From Xenorhabdus japonica (GTDB lineage Bacteria; Pseudomonadota; Gammaproteobacteria; Enterobacterales; Enterobacteriaceae), in NCBI RefSeq assembly GCF_900115195.1, contig NZ_FOVO01000026.1, forward strand, positions 1 through 51,422: a DNA stretch of 51,422 nucleotides, written 5' to 3'. The notes under the pieces are model-generated. The model ran no database searches, was not told where the DNA came from, and worked only from the letters and a program-made list of their open reading frames with translations. The position numbers and the translations under genes were made by a program. Below, in pieces: positions 18,285 to 28,900 of the stretch; position 1 is the first letter of the stretch, and every line of letters begins with the position of its first letter.

Positions 18285-19637
18285 ATGCCAGGTAAAAATC
18301 GGGTGATTTGGCACGAAGGGTTATTCATCAAACCACAACATTTTCAGCAACAACAAAAACACATTGATTATCTGGCACATAGCCTTGTTTCAGTATTGAC
18401 ACCTTATGCTCATGGTTTCAGCTCCCTGAGCATCAATGATGATTTGCTCAAACTGGGGCGTATCGGGATTACCGAAGCCAGTGGCATCATGCCTGATGGC
18501 ACCATTTTTTCTGCGCCCAGCCAAGATTTGCTGCCAAAACCGTTGGATATCGAAAATATCAATGACCTGAAAAGCAAGGATATTTATCTGGCATTGCCAA
18601 TGTCCAGCGATACCATTCGGGAAATTGCTGATCGGGATGCAGAAACCCAAAGCGCGGTGCGTTATCGGGAGCTTCCTACTGATGTCCGTGACCTCCATAC
18701 CAAAGGTGGTGATGCCTTTGCCCTCAACCTTGCCCAACTGACACCAGTTCTGATGCAAGGCTCCGAGGACATGAGTGCTTACACCGCCATTCCGCTGTGC
18801 CGCATCAAAGAAAAGCAAAAAGATGGCACTATCGTTCTGGATAACGAATTTATCCCGACGTGTCTGTCGATTTTCGTGGCCGACAAACTCAAGCGTTTCA
18901 TGGTGGAAATAGATGGCCTGCTGACCGAGCGTTCAAGAACACTGGCTAAGCGCATTGGCTCACCGGGTCAGCAAGGGGTGGCTGATGTCGCAGAATTTAT
19001 GATGCTGCAATTGCTCAACCGCGTTCAGCCGTTGTTCAACCATTATGCAAAACAAACCGTTCTGCACCCACTGTATTTATATACCGAGCTACTCCAGACT
19101 TGTGGCGAGTTGAGAACATTCACCGATGCAAGCCGCCTGCCAGGGAATGTCCTGGCGTATGACCACAATAACCTGACAGACACCTTCCAGGATGCAATGC
19201 ACGCAATTCGTGATGCGTTGAACGTCGTTCTGACCCCGCGTGCAACTTCGATTGCACTGAAACAGAACGAAGGTGGTATTCGTGTGGCAACGCTCCACGA
19301 CAACGATCTGCTGCGCAAAGCCGAATTCGTACTGGCAATCAGCGCCAGCACACCGCAGGAACAGCTGCGTCGTCAGTTTGTCCAGCAAACCAAAGTTACC
19401 TCGATGGAAAAAATCCGTGATCTGGTCAGCGTTCAGTTGCCAGGCGTGCCATTGATTGCATTGTCCGCGGCACCTCGCCAGTTACCGTACCACTCTGGAT
19501 ATACCTACTTCCGTCTGGATCAGAAGAGTCCGGCATGGAAAGAGATCCAGCAGGGGAATTCCATCGCGTTCCACGTATCAGGGGATTTCCCTGACTTAGA
19601 TATGCAGCTCTGGGCTATCAGGGGCGGTAAGGAATAA
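18285..19637 (+). CDS. tssK: T6SS baseplate-membrane adaptor TssK
   Basis: A 450-aa TssK (ImpJ/VasE), a trimeric adaptor joining the baseplate to the cytoplasmic parts of TssL and TssM. The diagnostic N-terminus 'VIWHEGLFIKPQHFQQQ' (residues 7-23) is intact, as are 'YLALPMSS', 'FIPTCLSI' and the C-terminal 'PYHSGYTYFRLDQKSPAWKEIQ'. Length is normal. It starts 2 bp after tssJ and ends 2 bp before tssL, placing the adaptor between genes for membrane-complex subunits. Confidence 0.96.
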   Translation: MPGKNRVIWHEGLFIKPQHFQQQQKHIDYLAHSLVSVLTPYAHGFSSLSINDDLLKLGRIGITEASGIMPDGTIFSAPSQDLLPKPLDIENINDLKSKDIYLALPMSSDTIREIADRDAETQSAVRYRELPTDVRDLHTKGGDAFALNLAQLTPVLMQGSEDMSAYTAIPLCRIKEKQKDGTIVLDNEFIPTCLSIFVADKLKRFMVEIDGLLTERSRTLAKRIGSPGQQGVADVAEFMMLQLLNRVQPLFNHYAKQTVLHPLYLYTELLQTCGELRTFTDASRLPGNVLAYDHNNLTDTFQDAMHAIRDALNVVLTPRATSIALKQNEGGIRVATLHDNDLLRKAEFVLAISASTPQEQLRRQFVQQTKVTSMEKIRDLVSVQLPGVPLIALSAAPRQLPYHSGYTYFRLDQKSPAWKEIQQGNSIAFHVSGDFPDLDMQLWAIRGGKE

Positions 19638-19639
19638 TC

Positions 19640-20407
19640 ATGAGTGATATCAATGTTGACAGTCTGTCGCTGGAAAAATCTGAAACGCTGAAAGCATTTC
19701 AGCGTCAGTACCAGCTACCGTTGCGTGGTGAAAGTCTCAACCCAATGATCGATGCCGCCACCCCCTTGCTGGGGATGGTTTTGCGTTTACAGGACATGAA
19801 TGATCAGGCACTTCCGGACAAGCTTTACCAACAGGTTGTTACTGATATTCGAGCCATTGAGCAGTTCCTGCAAACCAAAGGTTATGAGCCGGGCGCGATT
19901 GTTTCATTCCGTTACGTACTGTGCACCTTCATTGATGAAACCGCGTTGGGGCACGGCTGGAACAGTCAGAATGGCTGGTTGAAGCAATCACTGTTGGTGC
20001 ACTTCCACAATGAAACCTGGGGAGGTGAGAAGGTCTTCGTATTGCTTGAACGTTTGATGGGAGAGGCCCAGCGCTATCAGCACCTGCTGGAATTTATTTA
20101 CCTCTGCCTCTGTCTGGGATATCGCGGACGCTACAAAGTCAGCGCCCAGAAAAGCGATGACTTTGAGCGCCTGTTCCGTCGTCTACAGCAACAGCTTCAC
20201 TCACTGCGCGGAGATACTCCGCCGACCACGCTGTATATCAATGTCAACGAAAGTGATGCGCGTTATCGCCTGAGCAGACGATGGACTATCAAGCACCTGC
20301 TCGTTATCAGCGTAGGCTTGGTTGTGGCTATTTACAGCTTTTATGCCATCCGCCTCGGTGATCAGAGCCAAGACATATTAAAGCAGCTAAGTAACTTATT
20401 AAGATAG
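19640..20407 (+). CDS. tssL: T6SS inner-membrane protein TssL (short form)
   Basis: A 255-aa TssL (DotU/IcmH), inner-membrane partner of TssM and TssJ. The cytoplasmic domain shows 'YVLCTFIDETAL', 'WLKQSLLVHFHNETWGGEKVF' and 'YLCLCLGYRGRYKV', all hallmarks. One C-terminal membrane segment (about residues 215-233) is followed by only about 20 residues, so this is the short form without an OmpA-like peptidoglycan-binding domain. Cell-wall anchoring would need a separate protein; the periplasmic TagO downstream is not an obvious one. Confidence 0.95.
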   Translation: MSDINVDSLSLEKSETLKAFQRQYQLPLRGESLNPMIDAATPLLGMVLRLQDMNDQALPDKLYQQVVTDIRAIEQFLQTKGYEPGAIVSFRYVLCTFIDETALGHGWNSQNGWLKQSLLVHFHNETWGGEKVFVLLERLMGEAQRYQHLLEFIYLCLCLGYRGRYKVSAQKSDDFERLFRRLQQQLHSLRGDTPPTTLYINVNESDARYRLSRRWTIKHLLVISVGLVVAIYSFYAIRLGDQSQDILKQLSNLLR

Positions 20408-20416
20408 GAAGTCGCG

Positions 20417-23026
20417 ATGATCCAGATTGATCTGCCTACCCTTGTAAATCGTTTAAACCCGATGACTCGCCATGCACTGGAAGCGGCGGCGGCATCTTGC
20501 GTCAGTCAGCAACAACCTGAAATCACCGTTGCGCAGCTACTGCTTCAAATGATCGATACGCCACTCAGTGATATGCGACTGATCCTAAATAAAGTAGACA
20601 TTGATAAAGATCTGCTGAAAGAACAACTCGATCAGGTAATGACGCACCACCAATCGATTGTACAGACTTACCCAAATTTTTCCCCAATGCTGGTGGAATG
20701 GTTACAGGATAGCTGGCTGCTGGCTTCCACAGAGATGCAGCACAGCGAATTGCGCAGTGGCGTTATGCTGATTACGTTGCTGTTCAGTCCGCTGCGTTAT
20801 CTGGCACCACAAACCGCGCGTCTGTTGGCCGGTATCAACCGCGAATTATTGCGTCAAAACTTTGCGGAATGGACAAATGGCTCGGCAGAGCAGCCTTTTG
20901 CTGTCAGCGATAAAGATGGGCAGAGCGCACATCCAGCAAACAGCGACAGCCTGCTGGCACGCTTTACCCAGAACATGACCGAGCAGGCACGTCAGGGCAA
21001 ACTTGATCCGGTTTTGTGTCGCGATAATGAAATCGATCTGATGATCGACATTCTTTGCCGCCGCCGCAAAAACAACCCAATTGTCGTTGGTGAAGCGGGT
21101 GTGGGTAAAAGTGCCCTGATTGAAGGTCTGGCACTGCGCATTATTAACGATCGCGTACCGGATAAATTACGCAACAGCGAACTGATGACACTGGATCTGG
21201 GGGCATTGCAGGCAGGAGCAGCGGTTAAAGGTGAATTTGAAAAACGCTTCAAAGGCATCATGGCTGAAATCAGCCAATCCCCAAAACCAATCATCCTGTT
21301 TATTGATGAAGCCCACACCCTGATCGGTGCAGGCAACCAAGCAGGAGGTTTGGATATCTCCAACCTGCTTAAACCCGCTCTGGCTCGTGGCGAACTGAAA
21401 ACCATCGCCGCCACCACATGGAGCGAGTACAAAAAGTATTTCGAAAAAGATGCTGCGCTGTCCCGCCGTTTCCAACTGGTGAAAGTCTCTGAGCCAACCG
21501 CGGATGAAGCAACTGTCATTATGCGTGGCTTACGTGCCATTTACGAGCAGGCGCATGGCGTACTGATTGATGATGAAGCACTGAAAGCCTCTGCGGTATT
21601 GAGTGACCGTTATCTTTCTGGCCGCCAACTGCCGGACAAAGCCATTGACGTACTGGATACCGCCTGTGCTCGTGTTGCCATTAATCTGACTTCACCCCCG
21701 CGTCAGCTCTCCTCGTTGACGACCGAATTGCACCAGATGCAAATGGAAATCGACGTGCTGGAAAGAGAACAACGCATGGGGCTGAGCGTTCATGTTGAGC
21801 GATTGGAAGAATTGCAGAACCAGCAAACAGAAGTTCAGGAACAACTCACCGTATTGGAAAATAGCTGGCAACAACAACAGGAGTTGGTGAAACAAATCAT
21901 CGAACTGCGCAGCCAATTGCTGGCTGATGATGCCCCCGTTGAAACAGAATCCGAAGCTACTGAAAAAGTAGCAGTTCTCAACGTACAGTTGGCAGAACTA
22001 CAGCAGAAGCAAACACTGGTTTCTCCGCACGTGGACAAAACTCAAATTGCAGCGGTAATTGCCGAGTGGACTGGCGTGCCATTGAACCGCTTATCACAAA
22101 GTGAACTGTCCATCGTCACTGAACTGCCTACCCACTTGGGACAGAGCATTAAAGGGCAGGAAATGGCGATCCAGTGCTTGCACAAACACTTACTGACCGC
22201 TCGTGCCGATTTGCGTCGTCCGGGGCGTCCTCTTGGTGCATTCCTGTTGGTAGGACCAAGTGGCGTCGGTAAAACCGAAACCGTCCTGCAAATTGCGGAA
22301 CTCATGTTTGGCGGCCGTCAATACCTTACCACCATCAACATGTCCGAGTTTCAGGAGAAGCACACAGTTTCCCGCCTGATTGGTTCACCTCCGGGCTATG
22401 TGGGATACGGCGAGGGCGGTGTACTGACCGAAGCCATTCGTCAGAAGCCTTACTCTGTCGTCTTATTGGATGAAGTGGAAAAAGCGCACCCTGACGTACT
22501 GAACCTGTTCTATCAGGCTTTCGACAAAGGGGAATTGGCGGATGGAGAAGGGCGCATCATCGACTGTAAAAACGTCGTGTTCTTCCTGACTTCAAACCTG
22601 GGCTATCAAACCATAGTAGACAATGCCGGGCAGCCAGAGCAGATCAACGATTTGCTGTATCCAGAACTGGCGGCATTCTTCAAGCCGGCACTGTTGGCGC
22701 GTATGGAAGTGATCCCTTACCTGCCGCTGGGCCATGAAACGCTGAAAACCATCATTCAGGGCAAACTGGCGCGATTGGATACCCTGCTGACTCAGCGTTT
22801 CAACGCAGAAGTCACCATCAGCGATGAAGTATCCGAAGAGATCCTGCAACGCGCTACCCGTGCGGAAAATGGTGCCCGTATGTTGGAATCCATCATTGAT
22901 GGTGCACTGTTACCACCTGTTTCATTACTGCTGTTGCAGAAAATGGCTGCGGGCACACCAATTAAGGCTATTCGCTTAACTGTAGCTGAACATGAATTCC
23001 ATGCAGAGGTTGAGGAGGCAGAATAA
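20417..23026 (+). CDS. tssH: T6SS sheath-recycling AAA+ ATPase ClpV (TssH)
   Basis: An 869-aa Clp/Hsp100 unfoldase that dismantles the contracted TssB/TssC sheath for reuse. It has an N-terminal Clp-N domain (residues 1-155), a first AAA+ module with Walker A 'GEAGVGKS' (near residue 227) and Walker B 'ILFIDEAH', a middle coiled coil rich in Glu/Gln (about 430-530), and a second AAA+ module with Walker A 'GPSGVGKTE' (near 613) and 'VVLLDEVEKAHP'. No ClpP-binding loop is expected in ClpV. The length matches the family. It overlaps the next gene by one base (TAATG). Confidence 0.97.
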   Translation: MIQIDLPTLVNRLNPMTRHALEAAAASCVSQQQPEITVAQLLLQMIDTPLSDMRLILNKVDIDKDLLKEQLDQVMTHHQSIVQTYPNFSPMLVEWLQDSWLLASTEMQHSELRSGVMLITLLFSPLRYLAPQTARLLAGINRELLRQNFAEWTNGSAEQPFAVSDKDGQSAHPANSDSLLARFTQNMTEQARQGKLDPVLCRDNEIDLMIDILCRRRKNNPIVVGEAGVGKSALIEGLALRIINDRVPDKLRNSELMTLDLGALQAGAAVKGEFEKRFKGIMAEISQSPKPIILFIDEAHTLIGAGNQAGGLDISNLLKPALARGELKTIAATTWSEYKKYFEKDAALSRRFQLVKVSEPTADEATVIMRGLRAIYEQAHGVLIDDEALKASAVLSDRYLSGRQLPDKAIDVLDTACARVAINLTSPPRQLSSLTTELHQMQMEIDVLEREQRMGLSVHVERLEELQNQQTEVQEQLTVLENSWQQQQELVKQIIELRSQLLADDAPVETESEATEKVAVLNVQLAELQQKQTLVSPHVDKTQIAAVIAEWTGVPLNRLSQSELSIVTELPTHLGQSIKGQEMAIQCLHKHLLTARADLRRPGRPLGAFLLVGPSGVGKTETVLQIAELMFGGRQYLTTINMSEFQEKHTVSRLIGSPPGYVGYGEGGVLTEAIRQKPYSVVLLDEVEKAHPDVLNLFYQAFDKGELADGEGRIIDCKNVVFFLTSNLGYQTIVDNAGQPEQINDLLYPELAAFFKPALLARMEVIPYLPLGHETLKTIIQGKLARLDTLLTQRFNAEVTISDEVSEEILQRATRAENGARMLESIIDGALLPPVSLLLLQKMAAGTPIKAIRLTVAEHEFHAEVEEAE

Positions 23027-23823
23027 TGAAACAGCGGCTGAAAAGCGCGTTAGCGTTATTGGAAGATGACACTATAGGACAACTGGTTGACCATTTTTTG
23101 CAGGTCAGCCATAGCTCGCGTTTTGATGCCTTGTTAGTTTTCCTGCTTAACATCAATGAAAACAGGCTGGAATGCTACAACTTGCCGGAGCCTCAGCAAA
23201 CCAATTCGCGCCGGTTACAAGTGGACATTGATGACGTCAATAACCCATTGATACAGGTATTACGCAAGGGAACCCCAATTGTCTGGGATTCCCTTAATCA
23301 CGGGGCACGCATTGACGATCCAAATTTCCGCTCGTTCATTGCAGAGCTGCCGCATAACTGTGGGTTATACGGCACGCCTCTGTTTGACTGCAATGGGCAG
23401 GCTTGTGGTGTCATCGCCATCTTTGCCGAAAATGTCTTCCCTTTCACCAACAATGAAAACATGTTCGGCATTTATTGCCATGTTATGCAGCATCGCCTGA
23501 AAAAATTGCAGGAACTCGAACAACTGCGCGGACAGTTACGCCAAATCCGTCAGGTATTTCAGGTTCAACGCCAAAAAGAAAAACAATTGGATGAACTGCT
23601 TGCTTCCTTGAGTGAATCAAAAAACCCGGCGGCGGTCAGCAGTATCTCCGTGGATTACAGTCATATCGATAATCTGCCAAAGGCCATAGAAGAATTTGAA
23701 AGCGCCGTGTTGGTTCAACGTCAGCGTCAGTTTGGCAACGACACCAGATTGATTGCACAAAGTTTGGGAATTCCCCAGAGGACGTTGGTTTACAAACTGG
23801 CTAAATACGGGTGTAGATTATGA
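23026..23823 (+). CDS. VasH-like T6SS regulator lacking the AAA+ domain (GAF + Fis-type HTH)
   Basis: A 265-aa protein at the place where vasH sits in Vibrio-type clusters. Residues 25-150 look like a GAF domain, followed by a Gln/Arg/Glu-rich coiled coil (about 155-195) and a C-terminal Fis-type helix-turn-helix ('DTRLIAQSLGIPQRTLVYKLAKYG'). Canonical VasH is about 530 aa and has a sigma-54-interacting AAA+ ATPase between these parts. Here that whole domain is absent: no Walker A and no GAFTGA loop. It therefore cannot act as a normal enhancer-binding activator and may bind DNA as a co-regulator or have another cluster role. It is embedded between clpV (1-base overlap) and tagO (4-base ATGA overlap), so it is translated with the operon. 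Confidence 0.75.
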   Translation: MKQRLKSALALLEDDTIGQLVDHFLQVSHSSRFDALLVFLLNINENRLECYNLPEPQQTNSRRLQVDIDDVNNPLIQVLRKGTPIVWDSLNHGARIDDPNFRSFIAELPHNCGLYGTPLFDCNGQACGVIAIFAENVFPFTNNENMFGIYCHVMQHRLKKLQELEQLRGQLRQIRQVFQVQRQKEKQLDELLASLSESKNPAAVSSISVDYSHIDNLPKAIEEFESAVLVQRQRQFGNDTRLIAQSLGIPQRTLVYKLAKYGCRL

Positions 23824-24527
23824 ATATTATTTTAATTATCAGTTCATTGCTCGCTTCATTGACAGGGAACCCCAAGCTTGCAGAGATGGTAAAGCCAACG
23901 GAAATGGTAAAAACCACGGAAACGGTAAAACCAACGGAAGCAGTCGCGGTAGTAAAGGAAGAGCAAAATTTAGATGAACTGCATAAATGCCGCTTTGAGC
24001 CGTCTCCTCTTATTCGGCTGGCATGCTATGACAGGGCGTTGAATAACCTCCAGTTCAAAACTGTACAAATTCCTATCGAAAATATGGGGCCCTTATGGCG
24101 GAAAGCGATGGAACAGGAGATGAAACGCACCGATTACTCCACCAGCTTCATGGTGACGCAGGGAGAGAACGGCGCAGCACCGATTATCCTGACCACGCCC
24201 GCGATTGGGGTTCCTCCACCGCGTCCTGTATTAATGCTGAGTTGCATTGACAGTATCACCCGTTTGCAGGTGGCACTGCCTAAGCCCGTGGAATCAGGGG
24301 CGGTTACCGTGGCAACAGACAGAACCGAGTATCGTACTGAATGGTTCGTGCGGGAACATGGTTACTTATGGGAATCCAGCCGTGGCTTACCGGGCATTGA
24401 GGAAATCAAGCGGCTAATGGACAGCGACCGGATGAACATTACGGGCAGTAATGGTAGCCAGATAACCTTTAACATTTCTCAGTTGGAGCAGGCAGCGAAA
24501 CCATTACGCGCTACCTGTCGTTGGTAA
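23820..24527 (+). CDS. tagO: T6SS-associated protein TagO/VasI family
   Basis: A 235-aa protein of the VasI (VC_A0118) family. After a hydrophobic N-terminus (M-N-I-I-L-I-I-S-S-L-L-A, probable signal peptide) and a short repeat region comes the family signature of a cysteine motif, 'CRFEPSPLIRLACYDRAL' (residues 61-78), and later 'LMLSCIDSITRLQVAL'. The four cysteines, including one at the C-terminus, suggest periplasmic disulphides. The linker is built from three tandem 18-bp DNA repeats (23886-23939) encoding repeated V-K-P-T-E units, unusual for this family. Its exact role in T6SS is not settled. It overlaps the previous gene by ATGA. Confidence 0.82.
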   Translation: MNIILIISSLLASLTGNPKLAEMVKPTEMVKTTETVKPTEAVAVVKEEQNLDELHKCRFEPSPLIRLACYDRALNNLQFKTVQIPIENMGPLWRKAMEQEMKRTDYSTSFMVTQGENGAAPIILTTPAIGVPPPRPVLMLSCIDSITRLQVALPKPVESGAVTVATDRTEYRTEWFVREHGYLWESSRGLPGIEEIKRLMDSDRMNITGSNGSQITFNISQLEQAAKPLRATCRW

Positions 24528-24532
24528 TCGAC

Positions 24533-25987
24533 ATGGACATCAGAACACAATTCGATTGGTTCGGCTCCCTGCTGGCCTCCCTGTCCGACGAACAGATTGG
24601 CAAGGGGCTGGGAGACAATGAACCTGCATGGGAATACATTGACGGCGAGATGATCAAATTTGGCTCACTGTCACATGGCTCGCTGGATGTTGAAGAGATC
24701 CAGCGGCAGGCCTTGCAACTGCTGAGCGAAAAGAGCAAGGACTTCCGGCTGATGGTGCATTTGTTACGTACATTGCAACATGCCAGCAATTCTGCTGAGT
24801 TGATCCTCGCTATGGAACTACTGACCGAGTATGTCAAAAATTACTGGGAAAAGGCCTGGCCAACCAAGCTACAGTTAAAGCGTCGACTGGCACAGCAAGT
24901 ACTCAAGCGTTTTGAGTCATCTCAAGGCAGTTTTACTGAACAGGCGAGCAAAAGCGAACGGGATGATGCACAAGGCGCATTTGCACATCTCGCCCAATGC
25001 TGGCATGCCAATGAACCTAATCTTGCCAAAGAAGTTGACCAACTGCGCATTCGTTATAACCGTCAGCCAGAAACTGTGCCCGTGGAGACAAAGCCAGCTC
25101 CAGCCGTGGCATCAGCATCTACAGCCGAATCTCTGGCGCAAGCGCCCCAGAGCTATGAAGCTGCACCAATGCCAGAAGTAGACGTCAACAGCTCGAGCGA
25201 AAAGGCGTGGAAGCAGACCCTGATGACCGTCGCGGATTTGCTGTGTGAACGGCATCCCGAATCGTCAGTGGGTTATTCTCTGCGCCGCCACGCGGTATGG
25301 CACACCATCACCACCGCACCGATGGCGAACGCAACAGGTAAAACCCCGTTAGCACCGGCTTCCGCAGATCGCACTGCTGACTATTTGGCAAGATTGCCGA
25401 TGGCAGACAACAAATTGCTCCAACAAATCGAGCAAAGCCTGACGCTTGCCCCTTACTGGCTGGATGGTCATGCCATTGCCGCACAAGCTGCATTGCAATT
25501 GGGTTACGTAAACGTCTCGTTGGCTATTCGCGATGAGCTGAGTGCTTTTCTGGAACGATTGCCCGTACTGAAAACCTTAAGTTTTTCTGACATGAGTCCG
25601 TTTATTTCGCCTGAAACTCTCGACTGGCTCGCACCTGAACCAGTGGCAACGGGCAATGGTTCCGTTTCTGCTGATCAGGAGGTTATCTGGCAATGTTTCC
25701 AGCAACAAGGGTTGGAAGCAGCCCTGAAAATGCTGGAAGAACATCAGCAACAGTTAACTGAGCCACGGGATCAATTCTATGGTCAACTGCTCAATGCTCA
25801 ATTGCTTGCAGAAGCTGGCATGACAGCGCTGGCCCAACAGCATTACCGGAATTTGTTACACACGGGGCAACACATGCAACTTACTCAATGGGAACCGAGC
25901 CTGTTGGCTTCATTGGCTGAAAAATTAGCTGAAAAACTCCCTTCTCCTCTCAAGGATACGGCTTCAAACAGGAGCGTTAACCCATGA
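24533..25987 (+). CDS. tssA: T6SS protein TssA (VasJ type)
   Basis: A 484-aa TssA with an N-terminal ImpA_N domain ('FGSLSHGSLDVEEIQRQALQLL', 'DFRLMVHLLRTLQHA', 'NYWEKAWP', about residues 15-115), a variable Ala/Pro/Glu-rich linker (about 170-215), and a C-terminal VasJ-type domain ending near 'LARLAEKL'-like helices. TssA proteins cap the growing tube-sheath and coordinate priming at the baseplate. I use the ATG at 24533, five bases after tagO, instead of the upstream TTG at 24521. It overlaps tssM by 4 bp (ATGA). A second ImpA_N protein (VasL-like) is encoded downstream, so the system has two TssA-type proteins. Confidence 0.9.
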   Translation: MDIRTQFDWFGSLLASLSDEQIGKGLGDNEPAWEYIDGEMIKFGSLSHGSLDVEEIQRQALQLLSEKSKDFRLMVHLLRTLQHASNSAELILAMELLTEYVKNYWEKAWPTKLQLKRRLAQQVLKRFESSQGSFTEQASKSERDDAQGAFAHLAQCWHANEPNLAKEVDQLRIRYNRQPETVPVETKPAPAVASASTAESLAQAPQSYEAAPMPEVDVNSSSEKAWKQTLMTVADLLCERHPESSVGYSLRRHAVWHTITTAPMANATGKTPLAPASADRTADYLARLPMADNKLLQQIEQSLTLAPYWLDGHAIAAQAALQLGYVNVSLAIRDELSAFLERLPVLKTLSFSDMSPFISPETLDWLAPEPVATGNGSVSADQEVIWQCFQQQGLEAALKMLEEHQQQLTEPRDQFYGQLLNAQLLAEAGMTALAQQHYRNLLHTGQHMQLTQWEPSLLASLAEKLAEKLPSPLKDTASNRSVNP

Positions 25988-28900
25988 AATGGCCCTCTTT
26001 GTCATCTTTGGCACCATTGAAATCAGCCTTGCCGGCGCTGGCGAAGTTTAAGTCCCTGCCACGCCTCAAGGCATTGATGACGCTGATTCTGGCGCTTATC
26101 CCCTGCTTGCTCTTGATTGCAATCTGGTGGTGGGGGCCAGAATGGAAAGTCCGTAGCGACTATCCGCTGGAAAGCCTCGCGGCACGCTGGCTGGCAACCG
26201 CCATCATCATCATGGTGGTGTTGTTCTGGATCGGCATGAAAGCGTGGCGTCGCTTGCGGACACTGGAAAAACTTAACCTTGACGTTGAACTGAAAGTAGT
26301 TGATCCGGTACGGGTAGATATTGAACATCAAGATCGCTACCTCGACCATTGGAAATCCCAGTTGCAACGCCATCTGGACACCCATAATTACCTGTATGAG
26401 CGCCCGTGGTACATGGTCATCGGTAGCCAGAAAAGCGGTAAAACCTCACTGATAAAGGAAGGTTATAAGCTATCCGAGATCGCGGCACCGGAATATTTGC
26501 GTCAGGACGGAGAATTGCCCCTGATGTTGCGTTGCTGGTTGGGAGAAAAAGCGGTCATCATCGATCCGAAAGGTCAGTTGATTGACCAGCCAGTCCCACT
26601 TAACAGCGATAAACCACAAATCAACAGCCGTCTGTGGGAATCATTGCTGAACTGGCTGACTGAAAACCGCCAGCGCCAGCCACTCAACGGGATTATTCTG
26701 ACCGTGGATACCCTGCGCCTGCTGACCGATAATCGCGAACAGCGCGAACGTTATGTGAGGGAGATCCACCAGCGTCTGCAAGACATTCGCCTGACCTTCC
26801 ACAGCCAGTTGCCGCTCTATCTGGTGATGACCAAAATCGACTTGCTGCACGGCTTTGAGCCGATGTACCAATCACTGGATCGCAAACTGCGCGACCAGAT
26901 TTTGGGTGTGACATTCAGTCTCAATAACCGCGATGAGAAAGCATGGCACAGTGAACTGGAGCAGTTCTGGAAACAGTGGATGAACAACCTGAATACGGCG
27001 ATGCCGGACATGATGCTGAACAATGTGGATGCCAACCAGCGCAGCGCCCTGTTCAGTTTCACCCGTCAGGTTCAGGGCTTGTACAGCTACATTGTCCAGA
27101 TGCTGGAAGATATTCTGTATAACGACGAACATCAACGTTCGACCCTGCGTGGCGTTTATTTGACGTCGGCGCATCAGGTGGGGCAGATGGATGACCTGTT
27201 CACCCAATCTGCTTCGGCTCAGTACCATTTGGGCTCTCAGGCGTTCCCAACCTGGCCGGCGGGCGACACGCTGCCGTACTTCACTCACTCTCTGTTTGAA
27301 AATGTCTTGCTGGCAGAGCCGAATCTGGCGGCTGAAAACCGCATCTGGCTGAGCCGGAACCGCCGCCAGTTGTATACCTTCTCCACCATCAGTGCATTGG
27401 TCATCATGGCGATGTGGGGCGGTTGGCATTATTTCTACCAGAAAAACTATCGGGCAGGTGAAGAAGTATTGGCACAGGTGAAAAACTTCCTGTCTGTCCC
27501 GCCACCGAAAGGTGATGACCACTATGGCAATCTCCAGCTGCCGCTGATGAACCCGATTCGTGACGCGACACTGGCTTACGGTAACTATCACGATAACAAA
27601 TCCTTCCTGACGGATATGGCACTGTATCAAGGCGATCGCGTCGGTCCGTATGTGGCAAAAACCTACCTGAAATTGTTGGAGCAGCGTTTCCTGCCGTCCC
27701 TAATGCAGGGGTTGCTGGATGACCTGAATCAGGCAAAGGCGGGCAGTGAGGAAAAACTCGAGATCCTGCGTGTGATGCGCATGATGGAAGATAAAAGCAA
27801 GCGTAACAACGGACTGGTAACACAGTATATGCGTGAGCGTTGGAGCAAGGAGTTCATGGGTCAGCGTGGTGTTCAGGATTCGTTACTGACCCATCTGGAT
27901 TACGCCCTGGATAGTACCGACTGGAAAGAAAAACGTGATAAAGGCGAACAAGATGCCATCGATCGCTTTGCGCCGTTTGTTAAGCCAATCCATCAAGCCC
28001 AGCAGGAGCTGAAAACACTTTCCGTCAAGCAACGGGTATACCAGAACCTGCGTATCAAAGCACAGGATGCGTTGGCAGCACCGATCAATCTGCGTGATCA
28101 GATTGGCCCAAGCTTTGACAGCGTGTTTGTTGTCAGCAACGAAAAACGGCTGGTTGTTCCGCAGTTCCTGACCCGTCACGGTTTGATGGACTACTTTGTC
28201 CAGCAAGGCGAGCAGTTGGTGGAACTAACCGCAATGGACAGTTGGGTGTTGAATATAGAACAGAGTAACAAAGAGAAACACAGCGAGGTGGGAGCGTCAC
28301 AGAATAACGACAAAAACAAGAGTCACGACGATTATAGTCAAGCAGATCAGAATATGATCAAGGATGAAATCACCGAACTGTACCAAGCAGAATACACCGC
28401 AACATGGCGGGCGGCGATGAACAACCTCGAAGTGCGTGACTTTGATGATCTGCCGCAGGCTATCAGTGCCATCGAACAGGTGATCAGTGGTGAGCAGCCT
28501 ATTAAGCGAGCGTTGCAAATCCTGAGTGATAACACTAATCCGCCGATGATAAACAGTTCGCTGAGCAGCAAGGAAAAAGGGCTGTTGCTGGATAAAGAAG
28601 ATTACAAACTGTTGAACAGGATCAGCCATGGCTTTGCAGCTGAAACCGGCGTACTGATTGAACACGGTGACAAGGGCAGCACGCTGCAAAGCGTCTACCA
28701 GAAACTGATGGCGTTGCACCGTTACCTGCTGGCGATCCAGAACTCGCCTGTGCCGGGTAAGGCCGCACTGCAAGCAGTACAGATGCGTCTGGACAAGAAT
28801 AACAGTGATGCCATTTTTGAAGTGCAGCAGATGGCGAAAAACCTGCCAGAGCCGCTGAACCGTTGGATTGGTGACCTGGCTGAGCAGGCGTGGCGCGTTG

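Noticed and set aside
26872-27630. A 252-aa minus-strand frame opposite tssM
   Set aside because: Same reason: shadow of a real gene, no motif, Gln/His-rich composition typical of reversed codons.
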